A DNA stretch of 64,000 bases from Candidatus Nanopelagicus abundans. Lineage in GTDB: Bacteria > Actinomycetota > Actinomycetes > Nanopelagicales > Nanopelagicaceae. Below, piece after piece: positions 7,705 to 15,486 of this stretch. Each line of letters opens with the position of its first letter. Position 1 is the stretch's first letter. The stretch lies in NCBI RefSeq assembly GCF_002288305.1, contig NZ_CP016779.1, positions 930,001 through 994,000 on the forward strand, given 5' to 3'. The notes below the pieces were generated by a model that was given only the letters and a program-made list of their open reading frames with translations, was not told where the DNA came from and searched no databases. Both the position numbers and the translations under genes were made by a program.

Positions 7705-10626
7705 TTATCTGTTTTGCGCGGAAATTAATGCAGCGATTGCAGCTTTAACTCGTGCTCTAGCTTTATCTTCAGCAGCACCATCTAAACGCTTTTGTGCTGC
7801 TTCTAAATCTGCATATGCTGATTGCAAAGAAGCAATTGCAGATTTAATTGCTTGACTACTACCAGTGCCATCTTTTGTTGGAGTATCGGACTGGTTATTT
7901 GTGACAGTTGTACCTGCACTACCACCAAATACTTGATCAAGAGCACCTTGCAGAGTTTCACTAAATCCAATTTGATCACCAAATGAAACTAGTACTTTTT
8001 GTAATAGTGGGTAGGCAGCGGTATTTCCAGTTGCTCGCACATAAACTGGTTGCACATATAGCAAACCATTACCGACTGGCAAAGTTAATAAGTTTCCAAG
8101 AACTACATCAGCGCCACCTTGGCGAAGTAGTGATAGTGAGGTTGCAACATCAGGTTTTGCTTCAAAATTAGATGAAACCTGTGATGGGCCTGCGATATTT
8201 GTAGAACGAGGAAGTTGTAAAACGGTGATCTTTCCGTAATCATCTCTGGCATCTGAATTAACAACTGCTAGTGCAGTTAAGTTTTCACGCCCACCACGTG
8301 GCACAAATGGCGTATACAAGGAGAAGGTTGGTTTCTTTTGACCTGGAATCTGCATGGTTAAGTAATAAGGTGGCTGATTTCCGGAATTTGATCCAAAGCT
8401 AGATGGATCAAGTGGTACACGCCAAAAGTCTTGACCACCATAAAACGCGTCTGCTGTTTTCACATGGTAAGCACTTAAAATATCGCGTTGAACTTTAAAC
8501 ATGTCCTCTGGATATCTTATGTGTGAAAGTAGGTCTGGGGAGATTTCACTCTTTGGCTTAACGCTATTTGGAAACGCTTTGCTCCATGTGGCTAATACTG
8601 GATCAGCCTCGTCCCACTGGTACAGGGTTACGGTGCCATCGTAGGCATCTACAGTGGCTTTGACAGAGTTGCGAATGTAATTAACGTCTTGGTTAGCTAA
8701 TGTAGAAACAGCATTTGACCTAACAGCAAGTGCATCTGCGGTATTAGCTAAATTTACTTTTCTAGAGTTTGGATATCCAGCACTTGTCGTATAGCCATCA
8801 ATTATCCATAAGATCTTGCCGTCAACAATTGTAGGGTATGGATCTCCATCTAAAGTGAGCCATGGAGCAACTTTTGCGACCCGAACTCGGGGATTTCGAT
8901 CAAATAAAATCTTAGATTCAGAATTAATTAAATTAGATAAAACAATTCTCTGCTCTTGATATTTAATTGCAAATAGCAAGCGTGAGAAAATGGAACCCAT
9001 TGGCACGCCGCCTTTGCCGGTATAGGTGTAATTCTTTTGACCATTTGCAGATTTATCATCTGGGTAATCTAATTCAACTGGATCACTTGTTGCTGGTCCA
9101 CCAATAATTGAGTAATCAGGAACATTTTCACCAAAATAAACTCGTGGTTCAAACTCGCCTAATCCTTTTGTAGGTGGGATATCCCCAACAGTAAATGATG
9201 GTTTTCCATCTGCATCCACTGCGTTTCCATAAGCTCCAACCATTCCAAATCCATGAGTGTATACAAGGTGATCATTAATCCAATTTCGAGATGGATTGCC
9301 TTCAATATTTAACTCACGAACTGAAACCACCATATCTCGCTCTTTACCATTAATCACGTAGCGATCAATATCTAGTGAGTCAGCAAAACTATAGTAAGGC
9401 TTAATTTGTTGAAGTTGTCTAAAGGTTGCTGACAAAACATTTGGATCCATCAAGCGAATATTGGCAATAGTTGCAGCGTCATTTGCTAGCTGACCAGCTG
9501 ATGTAGACACGGTGGCTTGATAATCAATTACTTCAACATCATCTATACCGTAAGCAAGGCGAGTTGCATCAATATTCTTTTGAATAAACGGCGCCTCTTT
9601 TGTTGATTCAGATGGCTTAACTTGGAATTGCTGAATCGCTGCTGGGTAAACACCAGCAATTAAAACTGATGCAATCACCATAAGCGCTACACCTGCTGTA
9701 GGCAGTAGCCATGATTTGCGAATTATGTTGGCAAAAAATAGCAATGAACATACTGCTGCAATTGCTGCCAGAATTGATTTAGCTGGCAATAATGCATTTA
9801 CATCGCTATAGGTAAGACCAGTAATTAATCTGCCCTCTTTTAAAGTTAATGCATAGCGATCAAACCAGTATGCAACAGATTTAAGTAACACAAGTAGCCC
9901 AAGTAAAATTGAGAGCTGAACTCTGGCGGTAACTGTAGTTCGATCTTCTTTAACCTGAGTACGAATGCCACCGTAAATATAGTGAACTGCCGCAGAGGCA
10001 AGAATTGCCAAAACTATTGTTGATATACCCCAACCAATTAATGATTGCCACATTGGTAGTTTAAAAGCGAAAAATGAAACATCTTTACCAAATTGTGGAT
10101 CAACTACGCCAAACTCTGTTGCATTTCTAAATAGTAACCACTCTTGCCAAAGCCTAGTTGCTGAACTTCCTGCAAAATAAAAAAGGACTAGAAATATTCC
10201 AATCCCGACAAATTTACGAACTGGTTCTAATTGTGCGCGGTAGCGCTCTAAATTATCTGCTTCAACTGCAACTGGCACATACATCGGACGGCGGCGAAAA
10301 GCGATATAAATATTTGCCGTAATAAAGGCTGCAGTTACTAATCCAAAACCGATAAACAAATACGCCTTGGTAAATAAAGTTGTTTGCCAAACATTTACAA
10401 AATCTACAGATCTAAACCAGAGTAAATCAGCATAGAAACCGCTAAGTGAAACTAAAACACTCGCTAAAATAAATAGAACTACAAAAGTAATAGTCAGTGG
10501 ACTAATTCGCCGGCGGCCACCACCTTGATTTTTAAAGGGATTTGGGAAATTACCTCCAAAGCCCGATCCACCAAATGGGTTGTTGTTTCTATTAAAACCG
10601 CCACCGCCAAAGCCGGAAGAACTCAT
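7705..10626 (-). CDS. UPF0182 family large membrane protein
   Basis: The 973-residue protein starts with a Gly/Asn/Phe-rich tail (about 45 residues). About seven transmembrane helices follow in the first 330 residues, then a long extracytoplasmic domain (roughly 340-900) and an Ala-rich helical C-terminus. Size, topology and the YPEDMFKVQRDIL and GNLLTLPVGNGLLYVQPVY segments are those of UPF0182 (COG1615), a family widespread in actinobacteria without an assigned biochemical role. It lies 16 bp downstream of the PDZ-Lon protease gene in the same orientation, an arrangement also found in mycobacteria (Rv3194c-Rv3193c). I do not infer a function. Confidence 0.93.
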   Translation of the reverse strand: MSSSGFGGGGFNRNNNPFGGSGFGGNFPNPFKNQGGGRRRISPLTITFVVLFILASVLVSLSGFYADLLWFRSVDFVNVWQTTLFTKAYLFIGFGLVTAAFITANIYIAFRRRPMYVPVAVEADNLERYRAQLEPVRKFVGIGIFLVLFYFAGSSATRLWQEWLLFRNATEFGVVDPQFGKDVSFFAFKLPMWQSLIGWGISTIVLAILASAAVHYIYGGIRTQVKEDRTTVTARVQLSILLGLLVLLKSVAYWFDRYALTLKEGRLITGLTYSDVNALLPAKSILAAIAAVCSLLFFANIIRKSWLLPTAGVALMVIASVLIAGVYPAAIQQFQVKPSESTKEAPFIQKNIDATRLAYGIDDVEVIDYQATVSTSAGQLANDAATIANIRLMDPNVLSATFRQLQQIKPYYSFADSLDIDRYVINGKERDMVVSVRELNIEGNPSRNWINDHLVYTHGFGMVGAYGNAVDADGKPSFTVGDIPPTKGLGEFEPRVYFGENVPDYSIIGGPATSDPVELDYPDDKSANGQKNYTYTGKGGVPMGSIFSRLLFAIKYQEQRIVLSNLINSESKILFDRNPRVRVAKVAPWLTLDGDPYPTIVDGKILWIIDGYTTSAGYPNSRKVNLANTADALAVRSNAVSTLANQDVNYIRNSVKATVDAYDGTVTLYQWDEADPVLATWSKAFPNSVKPKSEISPDLLSHIRYPEDMFKVQRDILSAYHVKTADAFYGGQDFWRVPLDPSSFGSNSGNQPPYYLTMQIPGQKKPTFSLYTPFVPRGGRENLTALAVVNSDARDDYGKITVLQLPRSTNIAGPSQVSSNFEAKPDVATSLSLLRQGGADVVLGNLLTLPVGNGLLYVQPVYVRATGNTAAYPLLQKVLVSFGDQIGFSETLQGALDQVFGGSAGTTVTNNQSDTPTKDGTGSSQAIKSAIASLQSAYADLEAAQKRLDGAAEDKARARVKAAIAALISAQNR

Positions 10627-10642
10627 GCGCAGATCTTATCTA

Positions 10643-11707
10643 TTATTGAAAAGTATCCAAACAGCTTGGATACTTGGCGCCCGCTGGCAGTTTAAGTACA
10701 GATATCGCCTCATTAAGTGTGGCGACGGGCACAATTTTCATCACCTTTTTATCACTACTACTAGCCACCTTTTCCTCATTAGCGATATCACTACAGTTTT
10801 CAATTGGAGTTAAAAATAACTCAACCCCAGCTTTTTTCGCTCCAATAATTTTCTCAGCAATTCCTCCGATTGGGCCAACTCTGCCATCGGTAGTAATCGT
10901 TCCAGTGCCAGCGATATTTCGATAACGAACTAAATCTTGCGAAGTTAATTTATCAACAATACCAAGAGCAAAAATTAAGCCACCACTTGGCCCACCGGTC
11001 TCTGCTAATTTAATTTTCACATCAAATGGGAAATCAAATTGAGATTGAATGTTAATGCCAATAAATGCTGATCCGTCATCTCTAGCGGATAGTTTTATTT
11101 CTCGACTAATAATCTCTTTACCTGCCCGCAGCACCTTTATCGAAATCAAATCCCCTGGCTTTTTTTGATCCAAATAATCCATAATCTGTGCTGAAGAGTC
11201 ATAGATTTTATTATTAACTGAGATAATTTGATCTCCTGCCACAAAATTTCCAACGACATTACTTTTCTTATTAACTTCAACAATCACTAACGTAGCTTCG
11301 TTTTTATAGCCTAAGTGATCAAGGGCTGCAGCAGTTGCATTTATTTGTGAACCAGACATCTCATCGGCGCCGATTTTGACAGACTCAGCAGCGCTTTCAC
11401 CCTCAGGATAAACCTGCGCCCGCGGTAGTACTACTCGGTTTTTATCTATCCAGCCATATAAAACATCAAATCCAGTTATATAAGAATCTGGATCAGTAAC
11501 TAATACTGAGGTAACAGATAATTTTCCGGTAGTGGGATAAACCTTCGTTCCTGAAATAGTTATAGCTGAGCCTAAAATATTTTGTGGATTTCCTGGTGAA
11601 AGGATTACATAAGGAGAAGGCAGGAAGAAGGCGGCAATTATTAATAAAATAAAAATTAACCTACTAGGAGTAGGCAGAGTTGGTTTTACTGGAAGTAGGG
11701 ATTTCAT
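10643..11707 (-). CDS. Membrane-anchored PDZ and Lon-type serine protease (YlbL-like)
   Basis: The 354-residue protein has an N-terminal membrane anchor (residues about 15-35), a PDZ domain around 130-200 and a C-terminal S16 Lon proteolytic domain. The catalytic Ser241 is in GGPSGG and the catalytic Lys, about 45 residues later (Lys286), is in GGIAEKIIGAKKAG. No AAA+ domain is present, so this is the stand-alone, extracytoplasmic Lon-like type found in actinobacteria and in Bacillus as YlbL. It is likely to work in envelope protein quality control. It is followed by UPF0182 at 16 bp spacing. Confidence 0.92.
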   Translation of the reverse strand: MKSLLPVKPTLPTPSRLIFILLIIAAFFLPSPYVILSPGNPQNILGSAITISGTKVYPTTGKLSVTSVLVTDPDSYITGFDVLYGWIDKNRVVLPRAQVYPEGESAAESVKIGADEMSGSQINATAAALDHLGYKNEATLVIVEVNKKSNVVGNFVAGDQIISVNNKIYDSSAQIMDYLDQKKPGDLISIKVLRAGKEIISREIKLSARDDGSAFIGINIQSQFDFPFDVKIKLAETGGPSGGLIFALGIVDKLTSQDLVRYRNIAGTGTITTDGRVGPIGGIAEKIIGAKKAGVELFLTPIENCSDIANEEKVASSSDKKVMKIVPVATLNEAISVLKLPAGAKYPSCLDTFQ

Positions 11708-11724
11708 CGTGGGGCTTAAGCGTA

Positions 11725-11901
11725 TTACTTTTTATATTTAAAGGTGCTTTGAAACTTCTTAAAACTATTTACTGAGCGGTTAGTTTCATTATCAAATTTT
11801 TTCTTATATTTAGTGACCCAGACCCCATAAATAATTGCACCTAGTACCGCCCCGATTGGAATCACCCACCAGATGAGGGCAGTGAAGGCAGTTGAGTTCA
11901 T
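11725..11901 (-). CDS. Small single-span membrane protein, 58 aa
   Basis: A short frame opens with ATG at 11901, preceded by AGGA at a good distance. It encodes MNSTAFTALIWWVIPIG... (one hydrophobic helix at residues 7-27) followed by a basic, Lys-rich cytoplasmic tail ending KYKK. It lies just upstream of, and co-directional with, the PDZ-Lon protease gene (17 bp gap). Topology, RBS and position make it a credible gene too short for routine calling. It could be an accessory to the protease or simply an orphan. No family is recognised. Confidence 0.6.
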   Translation of the reverse strand: MNSTAFTALIWWVIPIGAVLGAIIYGVWVTKYKKKFDNETNRSVNSFKKFQSTFKYKK

Positions 11902-12000
11902 ACAGGTAATCCTAATGAACGGGGAAGAAAAAGCATGGCATTATTGTTATCTAGGCATCAGATATCTTTAGGTCAACTGGTTAGAAGGTGAGTTAAGAAA

Positions 12001-13311
12001 ATGGGTTTTGGATTTGGCCCTAATGATGGGCAACCAGATTTTGAGGCGCTGCTTAAGCAGTTCTCAGAAATGGGAGTTGATGCTAATACCCTTGCTGGTG
12101 CTAAGTCATTTTTAGAAAATATGCAATCGCCTAATGAACAAAATTTAATTACCGTTGCAGCAATTAGAGAAACAGCAAAACAAATAATTACCGCAAAGGG
12201 TGACCTGCCAATTGGCCAATCTGATCAACAAAAACTAAGTGAATCGTTAAAAATTGCTAATACTTGGTTAGATACCGAGATACTTTTCCCAGCATCAACT
12301 CTTCCAACGCAGAGTGCATGTTCAAAGCGTGATTGGCTTGATAACACTGTTTCTAGTTGGCAGCACCTATTTGAACCGCTGGCGCTAGGGATGGGTGATG
12401 CGCTCTCTAGTGTGATATCTAGTACCTCATCTGCTCTACCTACTGAGTTTATGGGCTCTGAAAACAACAGCCCGGCGCAACAAGAAATGATGAAGGCTAT
12501 GTTTGCGCGGCTTCTTCGCGGTTTTATGGGCAGTTTAATTGCAACTCAACTTGGCCAAGGTGTTGGACTTCTAGCTAATTCAATCACTGGCGCAAATGAT
12601 GTGGCAATCCCCCTACAAAATGGCGCAGAGGTAGCTCATTTAATTCCACAAAACATAGCGCAATGGTCAGATGGCCTTGGAATTGATCCAGAACAGGTTG
12701 GTATTTATTTATCACTAAGGGAAGCAGCTGCGGCTCGCTTATTTGCTAATAATAAATGGTTATCAAAATATATCCAAGATGTGATCACTGCCTATGGCAA
12801 GGGGATAAGTATTGATGTTGAATCAATTACTCGCCAAGCTGAAGAGGCGATGGCAAGTGGTGAGATTGATATCAATAATCCAAATGCAATTAATATTGCT
12901 TTAAATTCTGGATTATTCACACCTCAACAAACACCAGCTCAAGAGCTAGCATTAACTAAATTAGAGATGGCGCTGGCATTAATTGAAGGTTGGATTGATC
13001 ATGTAATTTCTGAAGTAGCGAGTGAGCGGATGCCAGCATTTAATGCATTAATTGAAAACTCACGCAGAAGGCGGGCTACTAACTCACCAATGCAACAGAT
13101 ATTTGCAACTTTACTAGCGCTAGAGGTTTCGCCAAGAAAAATGCGCGAAGCATCTGCATTTTGGAGTGAGGTAAAACAATTACGGGGTACTGATGGCCGC
13201 GATAAATGTTGGCAAGATGCTGCATTCTTGCCAATGCCAGATGATTTAAAAGATGTAAAGGCATTTTTAGATAGCGTAACTGTCCCAGATGATCTTTCTG
13301 GGTTGCTTTAA
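12001..13311 (+). CDS. DUF2342 / zinc-dependent metalloprotease-like family protein
   Basis: The 436-residue protein has a Gly/Phe-rich start (MGFGFGPNDG) and the family architecture of the actinobacterial DUF2342 (zincin-like) proteins. These are found next to the PDZ-Lon protease gene in mycobacteria and Streptomyces. A good RBS (AGAAGGTGAG) precedes the ATG. The conserved helix here reads LREAAAARLFANNKWL. As I recall the family, a His usually stands where this protein has Ala, so the metal site may be altered (see finding). The C-terminal 150 residues are helical. It is divergent from the small membrane protein gene. Confidence 0.8.
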   Translation: MGFGFGPNDGQPDFEALLKQFSEMGVDANTLAGAKSFLENMQSPNEQNLITVAAIRETAKQIITAKGDLPIGQSDQQKLSESLKIANTWLDTEILFPASTLPTQSACSKRDWLDNTVSSWQHLFEPLALGMGDALSSVISSTSSALPTEFMGSENNSPAQQEMMKAMFARLLRGFMGSLIATQLGQGVGLLANSITGANDVAIPLQNGAEVAHLIPQNIAQWSDGLGIDPEQVGIYLSLREAAAARLFANNKWLSKYIQDVITAYGKGISIDVESITRQAEEAMASGEIDINNPNAINIALNSGLFTPQQTPAQELALTKLEMALALIEGWIDHVISEVASERMPAFNALIENSRRRRATNSPMQQIFATLLALEVSPRKMREASAFWSEVKQLRGTDGRDKCWQDAAFLPMPDDLKDVKAFLDSVTVPDDLSGLL

Positions 13312-13321
13312 AGCTCTAGAT

Positions 13322-13400
13322 AAAAAAGCGAAATCCCCGGGCGCTCATTTCTTATCTGCCTTCCCCTTGCAGATACGAAACAGTTATCCGAGGACTTCGT
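13322..13400 (-). ncRNA. Candidate rod-shaped small RNA, about 80 nt
   Basis: On the minus strand a predicted transcript from about 13400 folds into one long rod. P1 is 12 bp (13388-13399 with 13329-13340, including two G-U pairs). P2 is 5 bp, then a G-A mismatch, then 7 bp (13353-13359 with 13369-13375) closing a 9-nt purine loop AAGGGGAAG. Six U follow (13322-13327). The two wobble pairs become A-C mismatches on the plus strand, so the structure favours the minus strand. It does not match SRP RNA, 6S RNA or any riboswitch I know. It is convergent with the DUF2342 gene, ending 11 bp past its stop. Confidence 0.6.
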
Positions 13401-13406
13401 GGCGCT

Positions 13407-13435
13407 AACCTATGTGAATCAAAGGTGAGAATCAA
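13407..13435 (-). promoter_or_regulatory. Promoter of the candidate small RNA
   Basis: TTGATT (forward 13430-13435) and TAGGTT (forward 13407-13412) are separated by exactly 17 nt on the minus strand. Both fit the vegetative actinobacterial promoter (TTGAnn, TAnnnT). The predicted start at about 13400 lies directly at the foot of the P1 stem. Confidence 0.55.
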
Positions 13436-13630
13436 CTTAAAAAGGTGTTTCTAAGAAGTAAATTTTAATAATATTTTTCACCTATCCTATTAATTTCCCG
13501 CTTAGAAAAAATTATTAAAACCACACGGGCATAGATCATGGGCAAGGGGTGGCTAGGCGCGTAAAATTTGCATGTGCTCTGTGGATTAATCTGTGGAGAT
13601 AACCACAATTATGGTGGATAAGTAGAGGTT
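13413..13630. other. Non-coding gap with imperfect DnaA-box-like repeats
   Basis: Between the small RNA and the metallopeptidase gene no reading frame is credible. The last 60 bp hold four TGTGGATAA-like sites (near 13580, 13592, 13613 and 13633), each with one or more mismatches to the consensus. A 13-bp direct repeat TTATGGTGGATAA occurs at 13609-13621 and 13629-13641. The second copy contains the start codon of the next gene; the first copy opens a 4-codon frame (MVDK, then TAG). Confidence 0.5.
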
Positions 13631-14263
13631 ATGGTGGATAACTTTGAACAACAAATCCTTTTTACAGATATTTTGCCCACCGTGTCTGAAATCTCTGCGC
13701 GTAAGAAAAAACTTGAGGCAAATCTGCCACCTCACCTACCAGCGTATCGAGTAATTCGCAAAGAACGGCGGCGAAGAAGTGCCTCGGCCTATCGCCAGGG
13801 TGGGGTAATTGAGATTCATATCCCAGCCAAGATGAGTAGGCGCCAGGAGATTGAAATAATTCCTGAGATGATCTCTATGGTGCTGCGCCGTGAGGCCCGC
13901 GAGCGCAAAACCGATCTACAGCTCATGCAAATTGGTATTGAACTACTAACCCAGTACCTGCCTGAATTTGATACTCATCCCGCCAGTATTAATTGGCGCA
14001 ATATGAATGAGCGCTGGGGCTCCTGCACCACAGTTGATAAAACTATTCGAATCTCAGATCGATTAGTTGGCTCACCTTCCTATGTTTTAAATTACATAAT
14101 TTTTCATGAGCTAATTCATTTACAAGTTCCAAACCATGACAGTGATTTCTATAATTATTTAGGCAGATATACCGAAGCAGCAAAAGCTGAGGCCTTTTTA
14201 GAGGGCTTTGAACTTGGTTGCCAAAGTAGTGGATCTGGAGTGATACCGGCGGTAAATATCTAG
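13631..14263 (+). CDS. YgjP/SprT-like M48-family metallopeptidase
   Basis: The 210-residue protein has the zinc motif HELIH (His159, Glu160, His163) followed by His169 in PNHDSDF, and upstream the WGSCT strand (RWGSCTTVDKTIRIS). All are typical of the DUF45/YgjP-like metal-dependent hydrolases. The basic N-terminal part (KERRRRSASAYRQGG) precedes the fold. It has no signal peptide, so it is cytoplasmic. The AGAGG before the ATG is only 2-3 nt away, and a 4-codon mini-frame ends inside it, which may matter for translation. Cellular role unknown. Confidence 0.85.
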   Translation: MVDNFEQQILFTDILPTVSEISARKKKLEANLPPHLPAYRVIRKERRRRSASAYRQGGVIEIHIPAKMSRRQEIEIIPEMISMVLRREARERKTDLQLMQIGIELLTQYLPEFDTHPASINWRNMNERWGSCTTVDKTIRISDRLVGSPSYVLNYIIFHELIHLQVPNHDSDFYNYLGRYTEAAKAEAFLEGFELGCQSSGSGVIPAVNI

Positions 14264-14358
14264 TTTTGCCCTTTTTCTTCACTTTCCAAATAATATTTTC
14301 GATTTTACGCGTGGAAAACCCTAGTTGAGCGTGGCGTGGGGGGTATTGTGTTGCTATT

Positions 14359-14376
14359 CGCACTCGGATGAGTGCG
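14359..14376 (+). promoter_or_regulatory. Leader hairpin upstream of the zinc-ribbon gene
   Basis: CGCACTC and GAGTGCG form a perfect 7-bp stem with a GGAT loop, ending just before the ATGGAGG ribosome-binding region of the gene at 14394. It may shield or expose the RBS. No T-run follows, so it is not a terminator. Confidence 0.45.
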
Positions 14377-14393
14377 GCAGATGGAGGAATAAA

Positions 14394-14552
14394 ATGGCTG
14401 AAGAATACAAGGGTGAGGCTTACTGCGTTAAGTGCAAAGAGAAGCGCGCTTTTGAAGGACATGTAAAGGTCTCTGATTCAGGTCGCCGAATGGCGCAAGG
14501 AATTTGCCCAGTTTGTGGCACAAAGGTAAATCGTATTCTTGGTAAGGCTTAA
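14394..14552 (+). CDS. DUF5679 small zinc-ribbon protein
   Basis: The 52-residue protein MAEEYKGEAYCVKCKEK... has two CxxC knuckles (YCVKCK and ICPVCGTK) that would form a zinc ribbon, with a basic linker (SGRRMAQG). An upstream in-frame ATG at 14325 exists, but a clear GGAGG at 14383 selects the start at 14394. It matches the DUF5679 family of actinobacteria. Function unknown; nucleic-acid binding is plausible from charge. It is monocistronic, with its own leader hairpin and a strong terminator. Confidence 0.85.
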   Translation: MAEEYKGEAYCVKCKEKRAFEGHVKVSDSGRRMAQGICPVCGTKVNRILGKA

Positions 14553-14571
14553 TAAGTAAGTATTAAAAATT

Positions 14572-14612
14572 AAAACGGCGGGGTTGGATTTATTCCAACT
14601 CCGCCGTTTTTG
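14572..14612 (+). terminator. Strong terminator between DUF5679 and whiB7 (bidirectional)
   Basis: AAAACGGCGG is paired with CCGCCGTTTT around an inner GTTGGA/TCCAAC stem and a short loop, followed by T-rich sequence. The A-run on the other flank lets it also work for the convergent whiB7 gene. Confidence 0.85.
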
Positions 14613-14653
14613 TTAACCCTTTCTAGTTAACAGTTGTTTTAACTTTTTTTAAA

Positions 14654-15124
14654 TTAACTTGCCGCCGCCACCTTTGCTGGCCGCCCTGGTGATCTCTTGC
14701 TTTGAATTACTTGACCTTCATCAAATAACTCACCGCCCCAGACCCCACATGGTTCAGCCCTGGAGAGAGCGCCTTGCAAACACTTCGCCTTCATTGGGCA
14801 GGAGCCACAAAGCGCCTTAGCTTGGGCAACTACCTCAGCACTGTCATTAAAGAAGAGCTCAGGATCAGCGCTGTGACAGGGTAGGGATAGCATCTGCACA
14901 TTTTGATTAATCTCAGGTTGGAAAGGATTATCAGCGCGCTTGTATTCACCCTTAGCTTTAAAGCTCGTAGCAACTGTTGAAGTTGGCGTTGAGTTTTTGC
15001 TGTAGTCGGTATAGGAGATGACTGGAGCTTGTCCATAAGCCCAGGTGACATCTGCTAAGCCAATTTTTGCAGTTGGGCCCTCGGCCCAACCAGGGATAAG
15101 TAGTTCGCTGAAGAGAACGGTCAT
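14654..15124 (-). CDS. whiB7: WhiB7-type iron-sulfur transcription factor with N-terminal extension
   Basis: From the ATG at 15124 (AAGGAAAGGTGAG just upstream) the protein has 156 residues. A WhiB core has Cys83, Cys106, Cys109 and Cys115 for the [4Fe-4S] cluster, then RAEPCGVWGG, and a C-terminal SPGRPAK AT-hook. The AEP-GVWGGE-FD-G-KR-GRP series is that of WhiB7, the regulator of intrinsic antibiotic resistance in mycobacteria. The neighbouring uvrD2-nudC order agrees. Unusual is the extra 75 residues before the core; WhiB7 proteins are normally about 90-120 long. A frame extension to 15196 is less likely because it lacks an RBS. Confidence 0.85.
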   Translation of the reverse strand: MTVLFSELLIPGWAEGPTAKIGLADVTWAYGQAPVISYTDYSKNSTPTSTVATSFKAKGEYKRADNPFQPEINQNVQMLSLPCHSADPELFFNDSAEVVAQAKALCGSCPMKAKCLQGALSRAEPCGVWGGELFDEGQVIQSKRSPGRPAKVAAAS

Positions 15125-15211
15125 CGTTCTCACCTTTCCTTTCGTTAACTTGCATTGGTTTATTTCTTTTTTATTTAGCCATTTGGCTTTTTTCATTTAG
15201 AGGTTATTTGG

Positions 15212-15256
15212 ATAAAAGAAAAAGGGCCTACGAATCATTAGATTCGCGGGCCCCTT
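15212..15256 (-). terminator. Terminator or attenuator upstream of whiB7
   Basis: On the minus strand AAGGGG-CCCG-CGAATC pairs back on GATTCG-TAGGCCCTT with one bulge and a 4-nt TAAT loop, followed by TTTTTCTTTT. It ends the nudC-uvrD2-small-gene unit. It also sits about 100 nt before the whiB7 start, so it could act as an attenuator in a whiB7 leader. Confidence 0.8.
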
Positions 15257-15272
15257 GGCTTCTATTTCGACT

Positions 15273-15449
15273 TTAGCCGATATAGCCTCCAGGGGTGCGA
15301 TCTAATGTGAAGGTATAAAAACCCTTATTAGAGCGCTTATTGGTCCAATCTGAGCGATATGAAGATTTCGCACAGATGGGGAAAATGGCAGGTGAATTAA
15401 CAGCGGCTGCTGGTGCAACAACTGTGTTTGAATCAATTAACTTTGCCAT
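15273..15449 (-). CDS. Hypothetical protein, 58 aa, between uvrD2 and whiB7
   Basis: The frame MAKLIDSNTVVAPAAAV... ends ...FTLDRTPGGYIG, 15 bp before a terminator and just after uvrD2 in the same direction. The frame stays open up to a TTG at 15485, directly after the uvrD2 stop; the ATG at 15449 is my choice, although no good RBS precedes either. It is weakly basic, with Tyr, Trp and Asn-rich segments (YRSDWTNKRSNKGF) and one Cys. No family is recognised. Because it fills the interval between a stop and a terminator, it is probably expressed. Confidence 0.5.
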   Translation of the reverse strand: MAKLIDSNTVVAPAAAVNSPAIFPICAKSSYRSDWTNKRSNKGFYTFTLDRTPGGYIG

Positions 15450-15486
15450 GTGTGAAGAGTAAGGCATTAGGTGGGGATGGTGCAAC

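Noticed and set aside
13322-13400. SRP (4.5S) RNA
   Set aside because: The rod shape is similar, but the helix 8 signature with its GGAA tetraloop and asymmetric loop is missing.
13580-13641. Possible replication origin
   Set aside because: The DnaA-like sites are imperfect, no dnaA, dnaN or AT-rich unwinding region is adjacent, and surrounding genes are not those of an origin.
14958-15155. Minus-strand frame overlapping the whiB7 N-terminus in another phase
   Set aside because: It starts at an ATG that overlaps the whiB7 RBS, and the product is not protein-like; the whiB7 frame has the conserved cysteines.
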